Positions 28,801-34,199 of a DNA stretch of 46,162 nucleotides are shown here, one piece after another. The stretch is from a bacterium (GTDB lineage: Bacteria; Myxococcota_A; Bradymonadia; UBA7976; UBA1532). How positions within the stretch are numbered: position 1 is the first letter of the stretch; each line of letters starts with the position of its first letter. The stretch lies in contig JAUHXC010000065.1 of the NCBI GenBank assembly GCA_030427205.1, positions 1 through 46,162 of the forward strand. The letters are read 5' to 3'. Made by a program: the position numbers and the translations under genes. Under the pieces are notes generated by a model that was given only the letters and a program-made list of their open reading frames with translations, did no database searches and was not told the DNA's origin.

Positions 28801-29211
28801 GATGGACGGCGGGTGTCCCGGTCGCGCCGCCAGCACCTGCCCCAGGCCGGCGACGATGGGCTGCACCTCGCTGTCATCGATCTTGACCCACCACGCCACC
28901 GACTTCTCGGGCCCCAGCGGCGGCGTATTGCCGGCCACGTTCCAGCCCTCGGCCTCGTCGCGCCAGACGAGGGCCCGCGGGCCGAACGCCCGACTGCGGG
29001 CCAAGCCGACAATGGTGCGGGTATCGTAGGGGCCAACCGCGCGGCCGTCGTGGATGACCAGCCAGCCGCGCCCCTCTTCGAGGCGCTCCTCTTCCCGGTG
29101 CAGACGGCTGTCGATGGCCGCGCCGCAGGTGCGGCAGGCGAAACGCAGAGTCCGACCGTCGTCTCCGGGGAGGCGGTAGCGGTGGCTGCAGTCGGGGCAG
29201 ACGAGCAGCAT
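7825..29211 (-). CDS. Giant zinc-ribbon/GYF/TPR solenoid membrane protein with two C-terminal M23 (LytM) domains
   Basis: One uninterrupted frame of 21,387 bases encodes about 7,128 residues. The N terminus is an MJ0042-like zinc ribbon (Cys5, Cys8, Cys26, Cys29) and a GYF_2-like segment (about 47-95, GWLVIHDGRAVGPYDTRTI). Residues about 110-6,330 are TPR-like helical hairpins with the recurring pattern W..VL..(P)GD.EAL..L..LY and acidic spacers. An Ala/Glu-rich linker, a basic stretch (RRTSPRRRYLY) and one transmembrane helix (about 6,553-6,578) follow. Basic residues before the helix predict a cytoplasmic solenoid and a periplasmic C terminus. After a coiled coil come two M23 domains (about 6,779-6,915 and 7,002-7,128). 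Each has HxxxD (HNGID, HGGLD), a YxHL histidine and HLH (THLHFE, THLHYE), so both look catalytically complete. ATG 29211 is preferred to the TTG six bases upstream because zinc ribbons of this type start next to the first CxxC. The role is unknown; a scaffold tied to cell-wall cleavage is inferred. Confidence 0.85.
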   Translation of the reverse strand: MLLVCPDCSHRYRLPGDDGRTLRFACRTCGAAIDSRLHREEERLEEGRGWLVIHDGRAVGPYDTRTIVGLARSRAFGPRALVWRDEAEGWNVAGNTPPLGPEKSVAWWVKIDDSEVQPIVAGLGQVLAARPGHPPSIAALEKLVRVGRGGDAARTRLEDALLAGEQLTRLVDLLEDRLTLTDDRGERIDLRRRLATLYERLDDTVAAARAYDEALRESPDDIELIDGLCRTARGDWSSLVRRLESAIVHLEPADAARVRLRIARIQSDELDAPEAALTALDTVDTHVGGAEARALRVALYRRLERWPALAALYAEIAAETTGDDRLAALRALAEVLAETLEDPKAAASTWATIADEWPEDDDAVERLAALVGAHPDLDEAAATLDRVLVGRDDWAGVYALRAERIARVPEGSQRAGAMAELAALCVDRLGDAEAAYTWAARAVAERPHAGDFRRLHAELARLAERLPAWVDAVVAAVEADPALADVYVEAAASMPLSDIDRERLHRAVIRVAPGHDEAFRVLRAMWADRPRQLHQLIQTRLDAGAAPHALLVERAGIETDALDDPEAAWATWGQVLVTAPGDVDALRARLTIARRLGDDTRRLLALDALRESAIPADERATLDRAAARLTVDMGQMREGIARWWAIVDGAADPLTADQAGTTAGADEAIDTLIELCRAVGDVQGAIRAFEARAARHGAPTRADRHAVAALTAEVDRARAATLYRALVETAPGDATARQGLEATSDAPDDHFDIAVLRLGARADKGAALAELMSFAEPIAGPDAALIFAAAAIVHSGDDAALAPLVELRMWPEALPLLIDAWRDAALIHGSAALWRRVAEWAGRVERDDDARAAWTAASAAEPGHVESWRARLRLAEGAGDSAEALVALDALVDLEAESATLRGLQRRRGALLAAEGRTAESIDAWQAARCPTAPDDDAAALDALLPLLEAAGRHGALDAALADRITLAIEADDPLAGALSARRAAMAEADNRIEDAIALWEGALEQGHDPAASLDTLDALYAIEGRTEDQSRALARRIELSDGATRRALRARRARLLDGLGDIDGALAEWDIALAEAPGDTEALWAARALRVERGDWPEAIELGARLLAAVPADDARYADLLRSQARALVEPLDRPAEACAAWSAVLDHAPDDAEALDALEALYVRLADDAGLVRILERRRALAPRPTGALLRRIGDLRADALGDADGALAVFDAALALDPADAHAFARTAAILDGRGDAAGVLDRIERHVPHTDRETARDLHAEAAGRAEALGRHAAALEHVVSAARLGGQDAVFGPIAERLSARVGDWSAAVDAWEAALDDVRGTAAALPLHRRLLGWSRGPLDAPERALRHAAGLLALEPNDIEALEARAEAGDPAAVADALARLYAIDESSALRARRARRLGALYADALGDGARARHWFEQALAIEPADPQALAGLAEVLRAEENWPALRLVRLRQADLAGPDEADSRAEARAALLADAARLSARLGAPGQALDDWTEVLTVEPRHLEALRAARALHRAAGDRAAAVELGARLLERLVAEADVDDERRGLLRDQARLLDDLERRRPAIEAWRAVLAVEPDDAEALAALDRQLSAAAAPGELADVLDARLRLAPDDVPTWIRLGMARRAVGDIQRARLAFDAALERDPAHEDAFEAALALADAPAEVIDRIEAYLPQRCVDEAPRTRQTRIDLHGRALDAASAAGDARAMHHLAALIELTADDTRYGPIAQRLAEQTGDWQPAVQAWSTAIAGLGRIDALPLHRRVLRWSLARDAFDDARPHAEALLISDPDDIEALSALTRVSDARTRADALARLHPLLDDPRERADAAGAVAALHADALDDPRAAVGWYEAALADRVDDPELLARLADVHRTLGDRFALCRTRRRQAAAATGAERIALRAAAARLADELGDPHAARDWHAVLTDAPDHREALEAARRIALRRDDVESAASLGDRLLVLLDATDPARTALLRDQARLNDAERPEWAIDLWKALLAAEPGDIEALDALEALYGRIDDAHGLLYVLEQRRSGTPSPALLVRSGDIRREALGDARGALADYDAALEADPLNREAFERARAACIALGDRAGELDRIEARLERVEAPASRTRLHVRAAHLAEQLQRPRAALRHWSAAARATGEDARFAEPVERLAAEADDWATPAAAWRAALVGRPAGEAAPLRRRLLGWARGPLADDAEARVHAEHLLAIDPDDPVALHALADAAATSTERADALGRLYALAEEPARKAELARELGRLHAAEAPGRAVRWFEAALAAQPGHRQTLDALAELHRAGDAWGPLLAVRVQQAEIDADPRRLAEAAGLAEQLGRGEEAVQHWRGALDGLAADDALYAQGLLALDRLLSAQGRWAALDAVLETRIARSAGSGGGARDLWVRRARLAAERLDDPSAALAAWRAVLAEVPDDEEALWAAIELSEGADRAALRRRLVATLPTEDPRRLVLLRVLAREARPSRQTRAWEALLAEVPDDAEALDTLEAAYEEGGDWPALGRILAARIGTPPSDAGRLLRLARLRDERLGDPEAAATAYETLLNLTPDNEHAFGRLIELRIAAGRPDAALARIERRLSRERDAESRIALRLQAAELAESRLDRAPEALTHVCRAFAETLDDARFGPEAARLARTVGDWTRPVETWTAAIDGAPARLAQALNLRLAGWASGPMGDAALARHHYRAVLALEPEHREALRALAALAEHEPADRAEALEGLLAAEADAETRRGLALRLADLYAGPLADPDRAVARYQTALECGGDAGEALAGLARVYAGRAAWAALLDVRRRQIDGLTGVARAAMRIEMARLAERLGRAEAAVEHWRIGLDEGIDPHEALPALDALLTDARRWSALADVLDRRIALAGGDRASLRALHVRRAALSTERLADPAAARAHWQAILALEPRDTEALWALRALVESPAERVAVDRRLIAVLPSNEAGVLRREVARLCGQPAPLGLGRPDDAVTEWRAVLAEAPGDAEALDALESLLGRGAAEPAALIEILRMRHAASPSIGLRMRIAALLDAAGEPESALAEYRAVLDDAPDHGEAFARARRLLIAVDDTAGLSALVEARLPHVGEPAVRRALADEAARLAEGQGALDRAQHWLGEAFAICRDDAAYGDAMARMADATGDWSGAIERWQRAAEAVAGTDAAVAVELRLHAWLAGRDPQASDEALRRAAAIAPEDERVLRAQARAAEGGRDDAAMLRILIALRRQTAADSTRRDLTRRIARLLAGPIDNPDAALAEYTRLLAEWPDDGEALAQRAELLRRLDRPGDLFTVLGEMLERGVEPGVRRALLEERAVLAEREGLTDAAIETWGIILASGGDPTPAWSALETLFTANERLDDLEALFVDRAQNVDGPASAALWVRAAHTAERRQDPENARLHYEAALDADPHCDPALRVMAALHAGAGETAEQARFEARLASRLPDDTPEAVDRWRAIGRLCHGEDDPRQAIDAWRQVLRAAPGDEEALAALADLYAIVGDDAALADVLAARERTLADGGEKRALLGRVATLREQLGDPASAVQTWRRLFALDPVADEPFEALDRLLTAGEDWTTLAGILLERAAAQPPVRRAGLRLRAAELLSERAARPADALAARLAVFAEQPDDGAHGPAIAALAEAADGWQAAATAWSAALEQGLPVEQAVPLRMRLAGWQAEHLGAPEEAIAQYCAVLDRVPDHAEALARMERLRSTVGDWSVLASLLQQRVARARDESERLAALRRLGRVQARQPEAGQAAIATWRRVSRAEPGDDEAAEALARLYAQTAQWPALVRLLEERAPTPERLRRIAALCITRLDDNARAIDALQRARAIDPADPETGRALLAAYHAGGRWSALQDLYGDLVRRRPPPERPALLRGLAGMLEAHMGDARAAADAWRALLRLVPGDAHAMGELDRLERAADRRAPLADVWARHIQALPAEQAIDARLTTAALHRDLGDPYRAIDTLRPALDVPRGHGKALRLLAELYAETGDWRYCAEMLDREIQSAEPATRIARLREAADVRERHLQDPLGAFERMSAAWRLAPEDEGLAAEAARLGNRVARPRALLELCREVEGRIAAVPARGRVLRAMARLARAQGDADTERDAWRSLHDAVDPDDREALDGLARLLVADEAWSALRPILESQMALEPRPTIALALGILSAEHLDRPGEAAGWYRRALALDPRERRALAGLVDIERSRAAWPALYHALDRLAETLQGEDEAAVRIEQATLATERLGRPADARRLWEMVLELRGGHDPAALAALDRLLSTTGGDDESLVAVLEQRIDAGEPPAPLHVRLAELHGQRGRSRRALEHWRAALAAEPDCTPALWAIHQASRDASEVVVARRRLLARMATDDPRRLELLRAHARQVQADADALAAIAAWRAVRAEAALDREAVAALMGLYESAGETAALADLLAETGVDRLRAAAIYVELGRPRTARRLYERVLEAEPGHAEACAALADIHHAALRWPALAEVLSARLAVSRDPDERAALRRRLADVQHRRLRTPEDALWTLLAAFEERPDAALLPELHALAEETGAWPPLAEIGERIVDASGERADGWLHGWLCGLYAERLYMPQAAISHARRHWQRAADDAERASARVRLEALLTAAEDWDGLAGVLARHADRLPADEQRRVLGALARLHAERRGDPGAATAVWQDVLAADPADAEALEALATLHRETDRLDELCAVLERRFEQAADTDARVELAVQIADVALQLGDASRAVPPLRVVVDETRRPALFARLADLYQRSGRGSAALSVRLEALELLPTAEARGQALVALADDLREPGRTPWRGLRTAYAHDPAGWTAAETLLEAVGRWDDRVALATLDAEADGGRDRWVTVARLHGERRGDEHAALAAWQVALMTAPGDGQILDAIERIHRTHGRTERFAALLDEQIERVAPSRAVGLALRLAAVESGRMAPAATADALERALKASGAELDPGATVELLAETVTGDRSLDAIGDDSVDGMSVDGMSVDEMSDGSGVMFDAIDDSSHAMVDGGWDAIDVLDRIGLARAAAGEWSACRDAARRALRLADACRPVAERVARRLMLAALEAGLGEAGWDALYDAVAGGPLFEPVLEQLAASHPTRWRMFARKAAVEADDAASWARLARGLGDEAAVDAWRRVLDHAPADGEALARLAAHDRAAGDRSALVDRQIAAAAIDAAALDGLIEIGADPAFEPHDRHRALEAVHAADPTRAPLDALAMARLAVGDTDGWVEMLERARDAERDPAAWAARTVVLADAGRPWDALFADADVDALDALDAALAADDRWTDVAELRRFRAHDEESRRALARVAGRLGRTAEAFEAWRAVLAAAPGDAEALAAVIASEADLPAEAVAEVYRAQIPARSTADQRVELAVRLADLVERLPETVALAALAALDGALQRDDAPRLAERLAALRASRGDAAGAAELWARALEAVEASDERVSRLGELADLRSRAGDLDGAFEAAAEALRLKPEADDEDARLARLARATGREADRAALLASLTDAVGDERRAGIEAELASLYGGELADTAAAEAFWRRRLSAEPGDGEALARLIQRLQSGERWADLAALYGQRAVSMPGEAAALHTARARIFADRLHDPAAEAEAWRAVRACDPRDEQALRALWRLEARLDGDLEARDDLARALLQRIPSADPLRPVLHRWLAPRVEPREAAQHWRAVLALDPEADDAADALEALRRSAGDHDAVRALLDRKLGRVSGAEAEADVWRAIAELEQRRDAPAAARGAWREVLRRLPHDPQAEAALVDAHLAADEVEAWAALRLDGLDGVADPAARQELYREVAGVLEARLPDAGPAFEVMARAFAERAHDPGLADEVSRLAEASGRWAELGDLWRETLDDLDGAPALALTLRLAALEDRHGRSDAAAEAWRRALAIDPRSVPALEGLEQDALRRGDEAALADVLVARLRTPAGEAEALERWRRLARLRADAGEGAEAEVAWQAVLQRSPSDAEALDALASWYAADGQWRPLMEILVRQLAHADGDGVELRRRLARLCLDRLDDRAAARSALAPVADRTDDPELLGLLVELTRAEGDWPACAAALDRLARWSTGGAARDAWIAKADIQRDHLGDADGARASLRAAAEHDPRRRDVLEGLLALAEEAGDAPDAARLLTRLLPAGDAEERARWSTRLGELNADALGDMAGAVEAWTQALTAAPDHGPALRRLAEHALAERRWPDAAVLLDRLIAAEPDAEPSRLRERHLAAARCADALDDDAAARRHYEAALALDGTHRPGLMALSDLAFRQGDWARAFQVGQALLMHHGDAIESAERADRLHRLGALKALLGEPERAAAFYRQALDAWPEHGPSRRALAEVAAPEAARAASPEDPSWIGEADLLDAEDAALDAYLYGDGPAPTLRSSADEEAGDDGLVLFDSIDVEPIELDDVVTSAAATRPSALPEAIRHTAAYASPMVPPEALDVEGAVERAVEAPLERAVDRIVERIGERPLRAEVDGEGLAAVTRAAESAAAEAAAAARAAEAAAEAASAGAAAMTALPLATAAALQAPGESSAPRERSPVKPIKASKVRVLRRTSPRRRYLYVGLAAAVVLMGVTGGLFAVQSYRLSETEEDNARLTRVSESLARRVSATQLAFEKVTRELKGEELGPDMPTERAIALFDDEGQPLDEVMLELAFRDLEMREELGAVKDILASADASRDNAAERNKALEVRVAALQSHIDELKQKQVDVHERLAGRLDQNIQAIETALTATGVDFDAMVNPELGKTPIVVAGLDDAPLTGAGGPFIAEGTSEYVNPVPGETEVMSGFGPRGHSHHNGIDIPAPIGTAVLAVSAGKIIHVQDRAAWQGRPKWIERGGRRIKSHGWRAGIYVELEQDDGRISRYMHLAAVAPGIEIGARVQKGQVLGSVGRTGVEKSDTHLHFELREAPKDGERYGAALDPTAAVHKDDADVIVGTSLLHADPALIEVSDSGLEALAGRAALSGRAADDEAGKSGRPVVSQLDGRMDRLQSLEKLLREMPLVPPVDDFRVSSRFGRRLDPINGEWGFHGGLDIPGAEGSPVRATAPGKVVFSGKRGRYGVMVEIDHGNGVTTRYGHLLRSLVREGQTVRYRARIGEMGSSGRTTGTHLHYEVRVDGKSRDPMNFIQAGRYVFKR
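14165..14335 (-). repeat. Asp/Ser/Met-rich insert with a 15-bp tandem repeat inside the giant TPR gene
   Basis: The TPR pattern is interrupted by a segment rich in Asp, Ser, Met and Gly and noticeably richer in A and T than its surroundings. Two perfect copies of a 15-base unit lie at 14262-14276 and 14277-14291, and a third diverged copy starts at 14292. On the coding strand they give DGMSVDGMSVDEMSD. The segment keeps the frame. It looks like a recently expanded minisatellite forming a flexible loop at about residues 4,960-5,015. Confidence 0.7.
18205..26000 (-). repeat. Six diverged super-repeats (417-497 residues each) in the TPR solenoid
   Basis: A conserved landmark, a GDW segment followed by LHRRLLGW or a variant, recurs six times. 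The tryptophan codons of this landmark start at 25194, 23898, 22647, 21186, 19698 and 18207. Spacings are 1296, 1251, 1461, 1488 and 1491 bases (432, 417, 487, 496 and 497 residues). Other motifs recur in the same order, for example GARLLxxVP..D..LLRxxAR early in a unit and DARYGPIAxRLAE just before the landmark. This indicates whole-module duplication above the level of single TPRs. A weaker seventh copy may lie near 11,630. Confidence 0.7.
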
Positions 29212-29587
29212 GGGCAATCACGGCGACCCGAGCGCGGACGGGTCGAAAGGCCGGTGTCCTCGATGCACCGCGGCGGCGCGCACGCTGCGGCGCGGGCTCG
29301 ACCGGCGATCGAGCCCGTGAAAAAGTACCGCTTCCGGGCTAAAGCCTCAACGGCAATTGCGCATTTTTTCCTACATGACAGCACACGTAGGGCAATCTGC
29401 GCCGAGAACCCCTCCACGGCACCGCGTGTGACTATCCTTGATCGGGAGCGGGGTGCTTGACCAATGTTCGTCCTCTGGGGAATTCGACTTTTTCGCGATC
29501 GAATCACCCGCGGACCGCAACCGGGAGCGCCGTGGCCGGTTCCAGTGGGTGTCCCGGCACCCGATTCTCGCAGCCCGAGGAGCGATG
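29212..29587. other. Divergent intergenic region between the giant gene and the cytochrome operon
   Basis: This stretch of about 376 bases has no convincing gene. It contains one of the most AT-rich patches of the window (29320-29400). A candidate promoter for the giant gene is listed separately. For the rightward operon, TTGACC at 29457-29462 could be a -35, but the sequence 17 bases later (GAATTC) is a poor -10, so I assign no promoter on that strand. Confidence 0.6.
29322..29350 (-). promoter_or_regulatory. Candidate promoter of the giant TPR/LytM gene
   Basis: On the minus strand, TTGAGG (29350-29345) and TACTTT (29327-29322) are separated by 17 bases, inside the AT-richer patch upstream of the giant gene. 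Transcription would start near 29314, giving a leader of about 100 bases. Each hexamer matches the sigma70 consensus only partly (4/6 and 3/6). Confidence 0.35.
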
Positions 29588-31042
29588 ATGACCCGATTCT
29601 TCGCCGCGATGGTCACCCTGACCATCGCCCTGCCCGCCAGCGCACGCCCGGTGGCCCCATCGGCGTTCTGTGCGGTCTACCCCGAAGCGGACGCCTGCGC
29701 CGATGGCGTGGCGCTGTGCGAGACCTGCCACACCGCACCGCCCGGACGAAACGTCTACGGCGTGCAGCTCGAGCAGGCGCTCGCGCCCGGCGAGGCCCGC
29801 CCGCTGACCGACGCGGTCTTCCTCGAGGCGCTGCCCGTCGCGCTGGCCGACATCGAGGCCCTCGACGCCGACGGTGACGGCTACGACAACCTCGAGGAGC
29901 TGCTCGCGGGCACCGGTCCGGCCGATCCGCGCAGCCGGCCGGTCGTCGGCGACTGCCCCCGCTCGGTGGCGGCCAACGGCTGGGACGTCTGCAATTACGA
30001 CCCGGCCTACGTCTTCAAGAAGATCCACCTCGACGTCTGCGGCCACTCCCCCACCCGCAGCGCGCTCGACGCGTTCGCCGCCGAGAGCGACCGCCTCGCG
30101 GCGCTGCACGAGGCGCTCGATCGCTGCCTCGACAGCGAGTGGTGGCGCGGCGAAGACGGCGTGGTGTGGAACCTCGCCAACCGCAAGATCGCGCCGCTGA
30201 AGTCGATCAAGGGCGGCGACGGCGCCGGCGACATCCCGCTGGCCGACTACGAGGACGACTACGCCTACTTCGTCTACGTGCACACCGACGACCGCGACGT
30301 GCGCGAGGTGCTGACCGGGCAATACTTCGTGGCCCGCACCGGCGGCGTCGGCTCGCCGACGGTCTACACCCCGTTCAACCCGACGGGCCTCGACGACGTC
30401 AACCGCCGCGGGCGCAGCGTGGGCCAGCTGGTCTTCCCGCCGTTCCGCGCGGGCATGCTGACCCATCGCTGGTTCTTGATGAGCCAGATCATGTTCACCG
30501 CGCTGCCGCGCACCGCCGCCGCCCAGGCCTACCGGGCCTACCTGGGCTACGACCTCTCGCGGCTCGAGGGCCTGTACCCCGTCGAGGGTGAGCCCGTCGA
30601 CTACGACAGCCGCGGCGTCGACCAGCCCGAGTGCGCCCGCTGCCACTCGACGCTCGACCCGCTGACCTATCCGTTCAGCCGCTACGAAGGCATCCAGGGC
30701 GGCACCGGCGAGTTCCGCATCCCCTTCAGCTTCAACCGCCGACGGCTCGAGTCGTTCACCGAGACCGACGGGCCGCATATCGCCGATACGCCCCAGGACG
30801 GGCGGCTCTTCGGCGAGCCGGTCGCCGATCTGGTCGAGTGGGCGCGGGTCGCCGCCGACAGCGAGGCCTTCGCCAAGGCCACGGTGCTCGACTACTGGAA
30901 GCTGATGATGGGCGAGTCGCCGCGCCCCGAAGAGCGCGCCGAGTACGACACGCTGTGGACCGAGCTGATGACCACCCACGAGTACCGCGTCGAGCGCATG
31001 CTGCACGCCCTGATCGAGACGGAGGCCTACGGTGTTCCTTGA
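29588..31042 (+). CDS. Secreted c-type cytochrome-like protein (DUF1588-related) with an EF-hand loop
   Basis: The 484-residue protein has a signal peptide (MTRFFAAMVTLTIALPASA) and two heme-attachment motifs, CETCH at 44-48 and CARCH at 349-353. A canonical 12-residue calcium loop DADGDGYDNLEE lies at 93-104. The region around FRAGMLTHRWFL, then ECARCHSTLDPLTYPFSRYEGI, resembles DUF1588, part of the PSD1-type planctomycete cytochrome proteins (DUF1592/1588/1585). It is shorter than a full PSD1 protein. It probably acts in the periplasm in electron transfer linked to an exported oxidoreduction. ATG 29588 lies five bases after AGGAG (29578-29582); the overlapping ATG at 29585 is possible but too close. 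It is the first gene of a three-gene operon and overlaps the next start by 11 bases. Confidence 0.72.
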   Translation: MTRFFAAMVTLTIALPASARPVAPSAFCAVYPEADACADGVALCETCHTAPPGRNVYGVQLEQALAPGEARPLTDAVFLEALPVALADIEALDADGDGYDNLEELLAGTGPADPRSRPVVGDCPRSVAANGWDVCNYDPAYVFKKIHLDVCGHSPTRSALDAFAAESDRLAALHEALDRCLDSEWWRGEDGVVWNLANRKIAPLKSIKGGDGAGDIPLADYEDDYAYFVYVHTDDRDVREVLTGQYFVARTGGVGSPTVYTPFNPTGLDDVNRRGRSVGQLVFPPFRAGMLTHRWFLMSQIMFTALPRTAAAQAYRAYLGYDLSRLEGLYPVEGEPVDYDSRGVDQPECARCHSTLDPLTYPFSRYEGIQGGTGEFRIPFSFNRRRLESFTETDGPHIADTPQDGRLFGEPVADLVEWARVAADSEAFAKATVLDYWKLMMGESPRPEERAEYDTLWTELMTTHEYRVERMLHALIETEAYGVP

Positions 31043-31721
31043 TCTCCGATTCCGTCGTGCGTTGGGGCATGCCCTCATCGCCCTCGTCGCCCTGAGCGCG
31101 CTGACGGCCTGCCATGAAGAGCAGGCCTCGGCGCCCGACCCGACGCCGATGGCCGAGCCCGAGCCGGCGGCCGAGCCCGATCCCGAGGTCCCTCAGGGCA
31201 TCGTGGCGTCGCACAAGGCCCGGGTGAAGTTCAAAGGCGGCGAGCGCTACGCCCGCGATCTGGCCGCTGCGCTCGAGCTGCCGCGGGATCAGCTGTGCTC
31301 CGAGTTGGGGCTCTACGACTGCGTCGGCGAGGTGCACCGCATCTCGCTGGGCGGCGTCGAGCCCTATGAGCTGGGCATCGACGAGCCGCTGCCGGTCGCG
31401 CCGGTCAGCGCGGCCATCGCCGTCGATCGGGTCGCCCTGTCGGCGTGCACCCGCCGGGTCGAAGCCGATCTGGCCGATCCCGGTGCGGCGGTGATCTTCG
31501 CCGCCCTCGCCGCCGCCGACGGACCGAAGCGGGCCGATCTCGAAGCCATCGCGGCCGATCTGGTCGACCGCGTGCTGCGCCGCGACGCGACGCCTGCCGA
31601 GATCGCGTCCATCGCCGACTTCTACGCCGAAGCCGAGGCCGACGCCGAGTCGCCGGCCCGCGCCTTCGGTCAGCTGAGCTGCTTCGCCGTCGCGACCATG
31701 CTCGAAGCCCTCTTCTACTAG
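31032..31721 (+). CDS. Lipoprotein of unknown function in the DUF1588/DUF1501 operon
   Basis: The 229-residue product begins with a charged n-region and a hydrophobic stretch ending LSALTAC, a lipobox with Cys27. A Pro/Glu/Asp linker (about 30-55) follows, then an alpha-rich domain of about 175 residues with two cysteine pairs likely (LCSELGLYDC; SACTRR and LSCFAV). I recognise no named family. The GTG start at 31032 overlaps the preceding stop and is preceded by GGAGG (31021-31025) at a six-base spacing, which suggests translational coupling. It lies between a cytochrome-like gene and a DUF1501 gene, so it may be a small subunit or adaptor for them. Confidence 0.72.
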   Translation: MFLDLRFRRALGHALIALVALSALTACHEEQASAPDPTPMAEPEPAAEPDPEVPQGIVASHKARVKFKGGERYARDLAAALELPRDQLCSELGLYDCVGEVHRISLGGVEPYELGIDEPLPVAPVSAAIAVDRVALSACTRRVEADLADPGAAVIFAALAAADGPKRADLEAIAADLVDRVLRRDATPAEIASIADFYAEAEADAESPARAFGQLSCFAVATMLEALFY

Positions 31722-31730
31722 GAGCCCACC

Positions 31731-33245
<1,515 letters not shown>

Positions 33246-33280
33246 GCCGCGCGCGCCCGCTCAACTCGTGGCGTAGCCGC

Positions 33281-34135
33281 TCAGCCCAGGTAGAACTGGT
33301 CGGCGAGCCATGCCCGCCATGGCGGCGGCGCCTCGTCGGCATGGCAGAAGCGGCGCAGCATCTCGCCGTCGTCCAGCGCCGACATGCCCCACAGCCGATA
33401 GGCGTCGACATAGCCCATGTCATCGTCGAACGTATCGGCGAAGTCCTGCACATGCAAACCGAGCCGCCAGGGTGGGATCACCTCGCCCGCGCCCAGCATG
33501 CGCACCAGCGTGAGCAATCCTCGACGACGATCGATGCGTGTACAGCGGCCCTCGCGCAGCGGCCGGGTGCATCCGCGCCACGGCCAGGGCACGCGCGGCA
33601 GGTCCAAACGGCCGGCGGCGCGCAGCTCGGCGACGTGGCGCGACCAGAACCATAGATCTCGCGTCCAGTGACGCCCGGCCGTGGTCGGTGAGCGCACGTC
33701 GAACCAGGGCCAATGCACACGATCCTGCCTGGCGCGCCAGATGGCATACGACGCGTCGCTGGCGATCAGCCCCCGAGCCAACAACTGCGCGCGCCGCGCC
33801 TCGGCGGGATCGGAGCCGTCGTCGTCCGCGTCGTCCTCGTCGCCTTCATCGTCGTCCTCGTCCGACCAGCCCGGATTCAGGACCCGATGGACCGACTCCG
33901 ACCAGTTCATCGGCGCCGGCGCATGGCGCCGGAGATAGGCCAGCCGAACGGCGGGATCGTCGCCGAGCCCTTCGAGGAAGACATGCCACAAGCCGAGCCA
34001 GTCTTCGCCACCGCCCATTCGCCAGCCGATGCAATAGCGTTCGTAGGTGGGGAACTCGACCCACGGCGGCGGCAGGTCGCCATGGGCGTCGAGGTGGTCG
34101 GGCAGGCGGGCGCGGGCAGAGTCGATCCAGCTCAT
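33281..34135 (-). CDS. Uncharacterised protein with an acidic linker
   Basis: The 284-residue product starts MSWIDSARARLPDH and has no signal peptide or membrane helix. It is rich in Trp, Arg and Asp. A very acidic stretch (DEDDDEGDEDDADDDG, about 93-108) separates an N-terminal part (YERYCIGWRMGGGEDWLGLW) from a C-terminal part (WFDVRSPTTAGRHWTRDLWFW; then VDAYRLWGMSALDDGEMLRRF). I do not recognise the family. The frame is open for 58 codons upstream, but that part is low-complexity. A -10-like TATCCT seven bases before the ATG supports this start and a leaderless transcript. It converges on the DUF1501 gene and lies downstream of the MYXO-CTERM gene on the same strand. Confidence 0.65.
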   Translation of the reverse strand: MSWIDSARARLPDHLDAHGDLPPPWVEFPTYERYCIGWRMGGGEDWLGLWHVFLEGLGDDPAVRLAYLRRHAPAPMNWSESVHRVLNPGWSDEDDDEGDEDDADDDGSDPAEARRAQLLARGLIASDASYAIWRARQDRVHWPWFDVRSPTTAGRHWTRDLWFWSRHVAELRAAGRLDLPRVPWPWRGCTRPLREGRCTRIDRRRGLLTLVRMLGAGEVIPPWRLGLHVQDFADTFDDDMGYVDAYRLWGMSALDDGEMLRRFCHADEAPPPWRAWLADQFYLG

Positions 34136-34142
34136 GGCGCCG

Positions 34143-34171
34143 AGGATAGCGCCATGGACCGGGCGGGTCGA
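34143..34171 (-). promoter_or_regulatory. Candidate leaderless promoter of the 34135 gene
   Basis: On the minus strand, TCGACC (34171-34166) and TATCCT (34148-34143) are separated by 17 bases. The -10 ends seven bases before the ATG, and no Shine-Dalgarno sequence is present. The spacing resembles that of the FHA gene. Confidence 0.5.
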
Positions 34172-34188
34172 TGCGCTGACCCGCCCGG
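34159..34188. terminator. Perfect 11-bp inverted repeat after the MYXO-CTERM gene
   Basis: CCGGGCGGGTC (34159-34169) and GACCCGCCCGG (34178-34188) form a perfect stem with an eight-base loop. It begins 12 bases after the stop codon of the 3,055-residue protein. There is no T-run, so it would be an atypical terminator. It also overlaps the -35 hexamer of the next gene, so it could instead be a regulator site. Confidence 0.4.
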
Positions 34189-34199
34189 CAGGCAGCGCG

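Noticed and set aside
20563..29460. A plus-strand open frame of almost 3,000 codons
   Set aside because: It has the same antisense composition as the frame above, and the minus strand shows clear repeat and zinc-ribbon motifs across the same bases.
29457..29485. TTGACC as the -35 of the cytochrome operon promoter
   Set aside because: The sequence 16-18 bases downstream does not resemble a -10 element.
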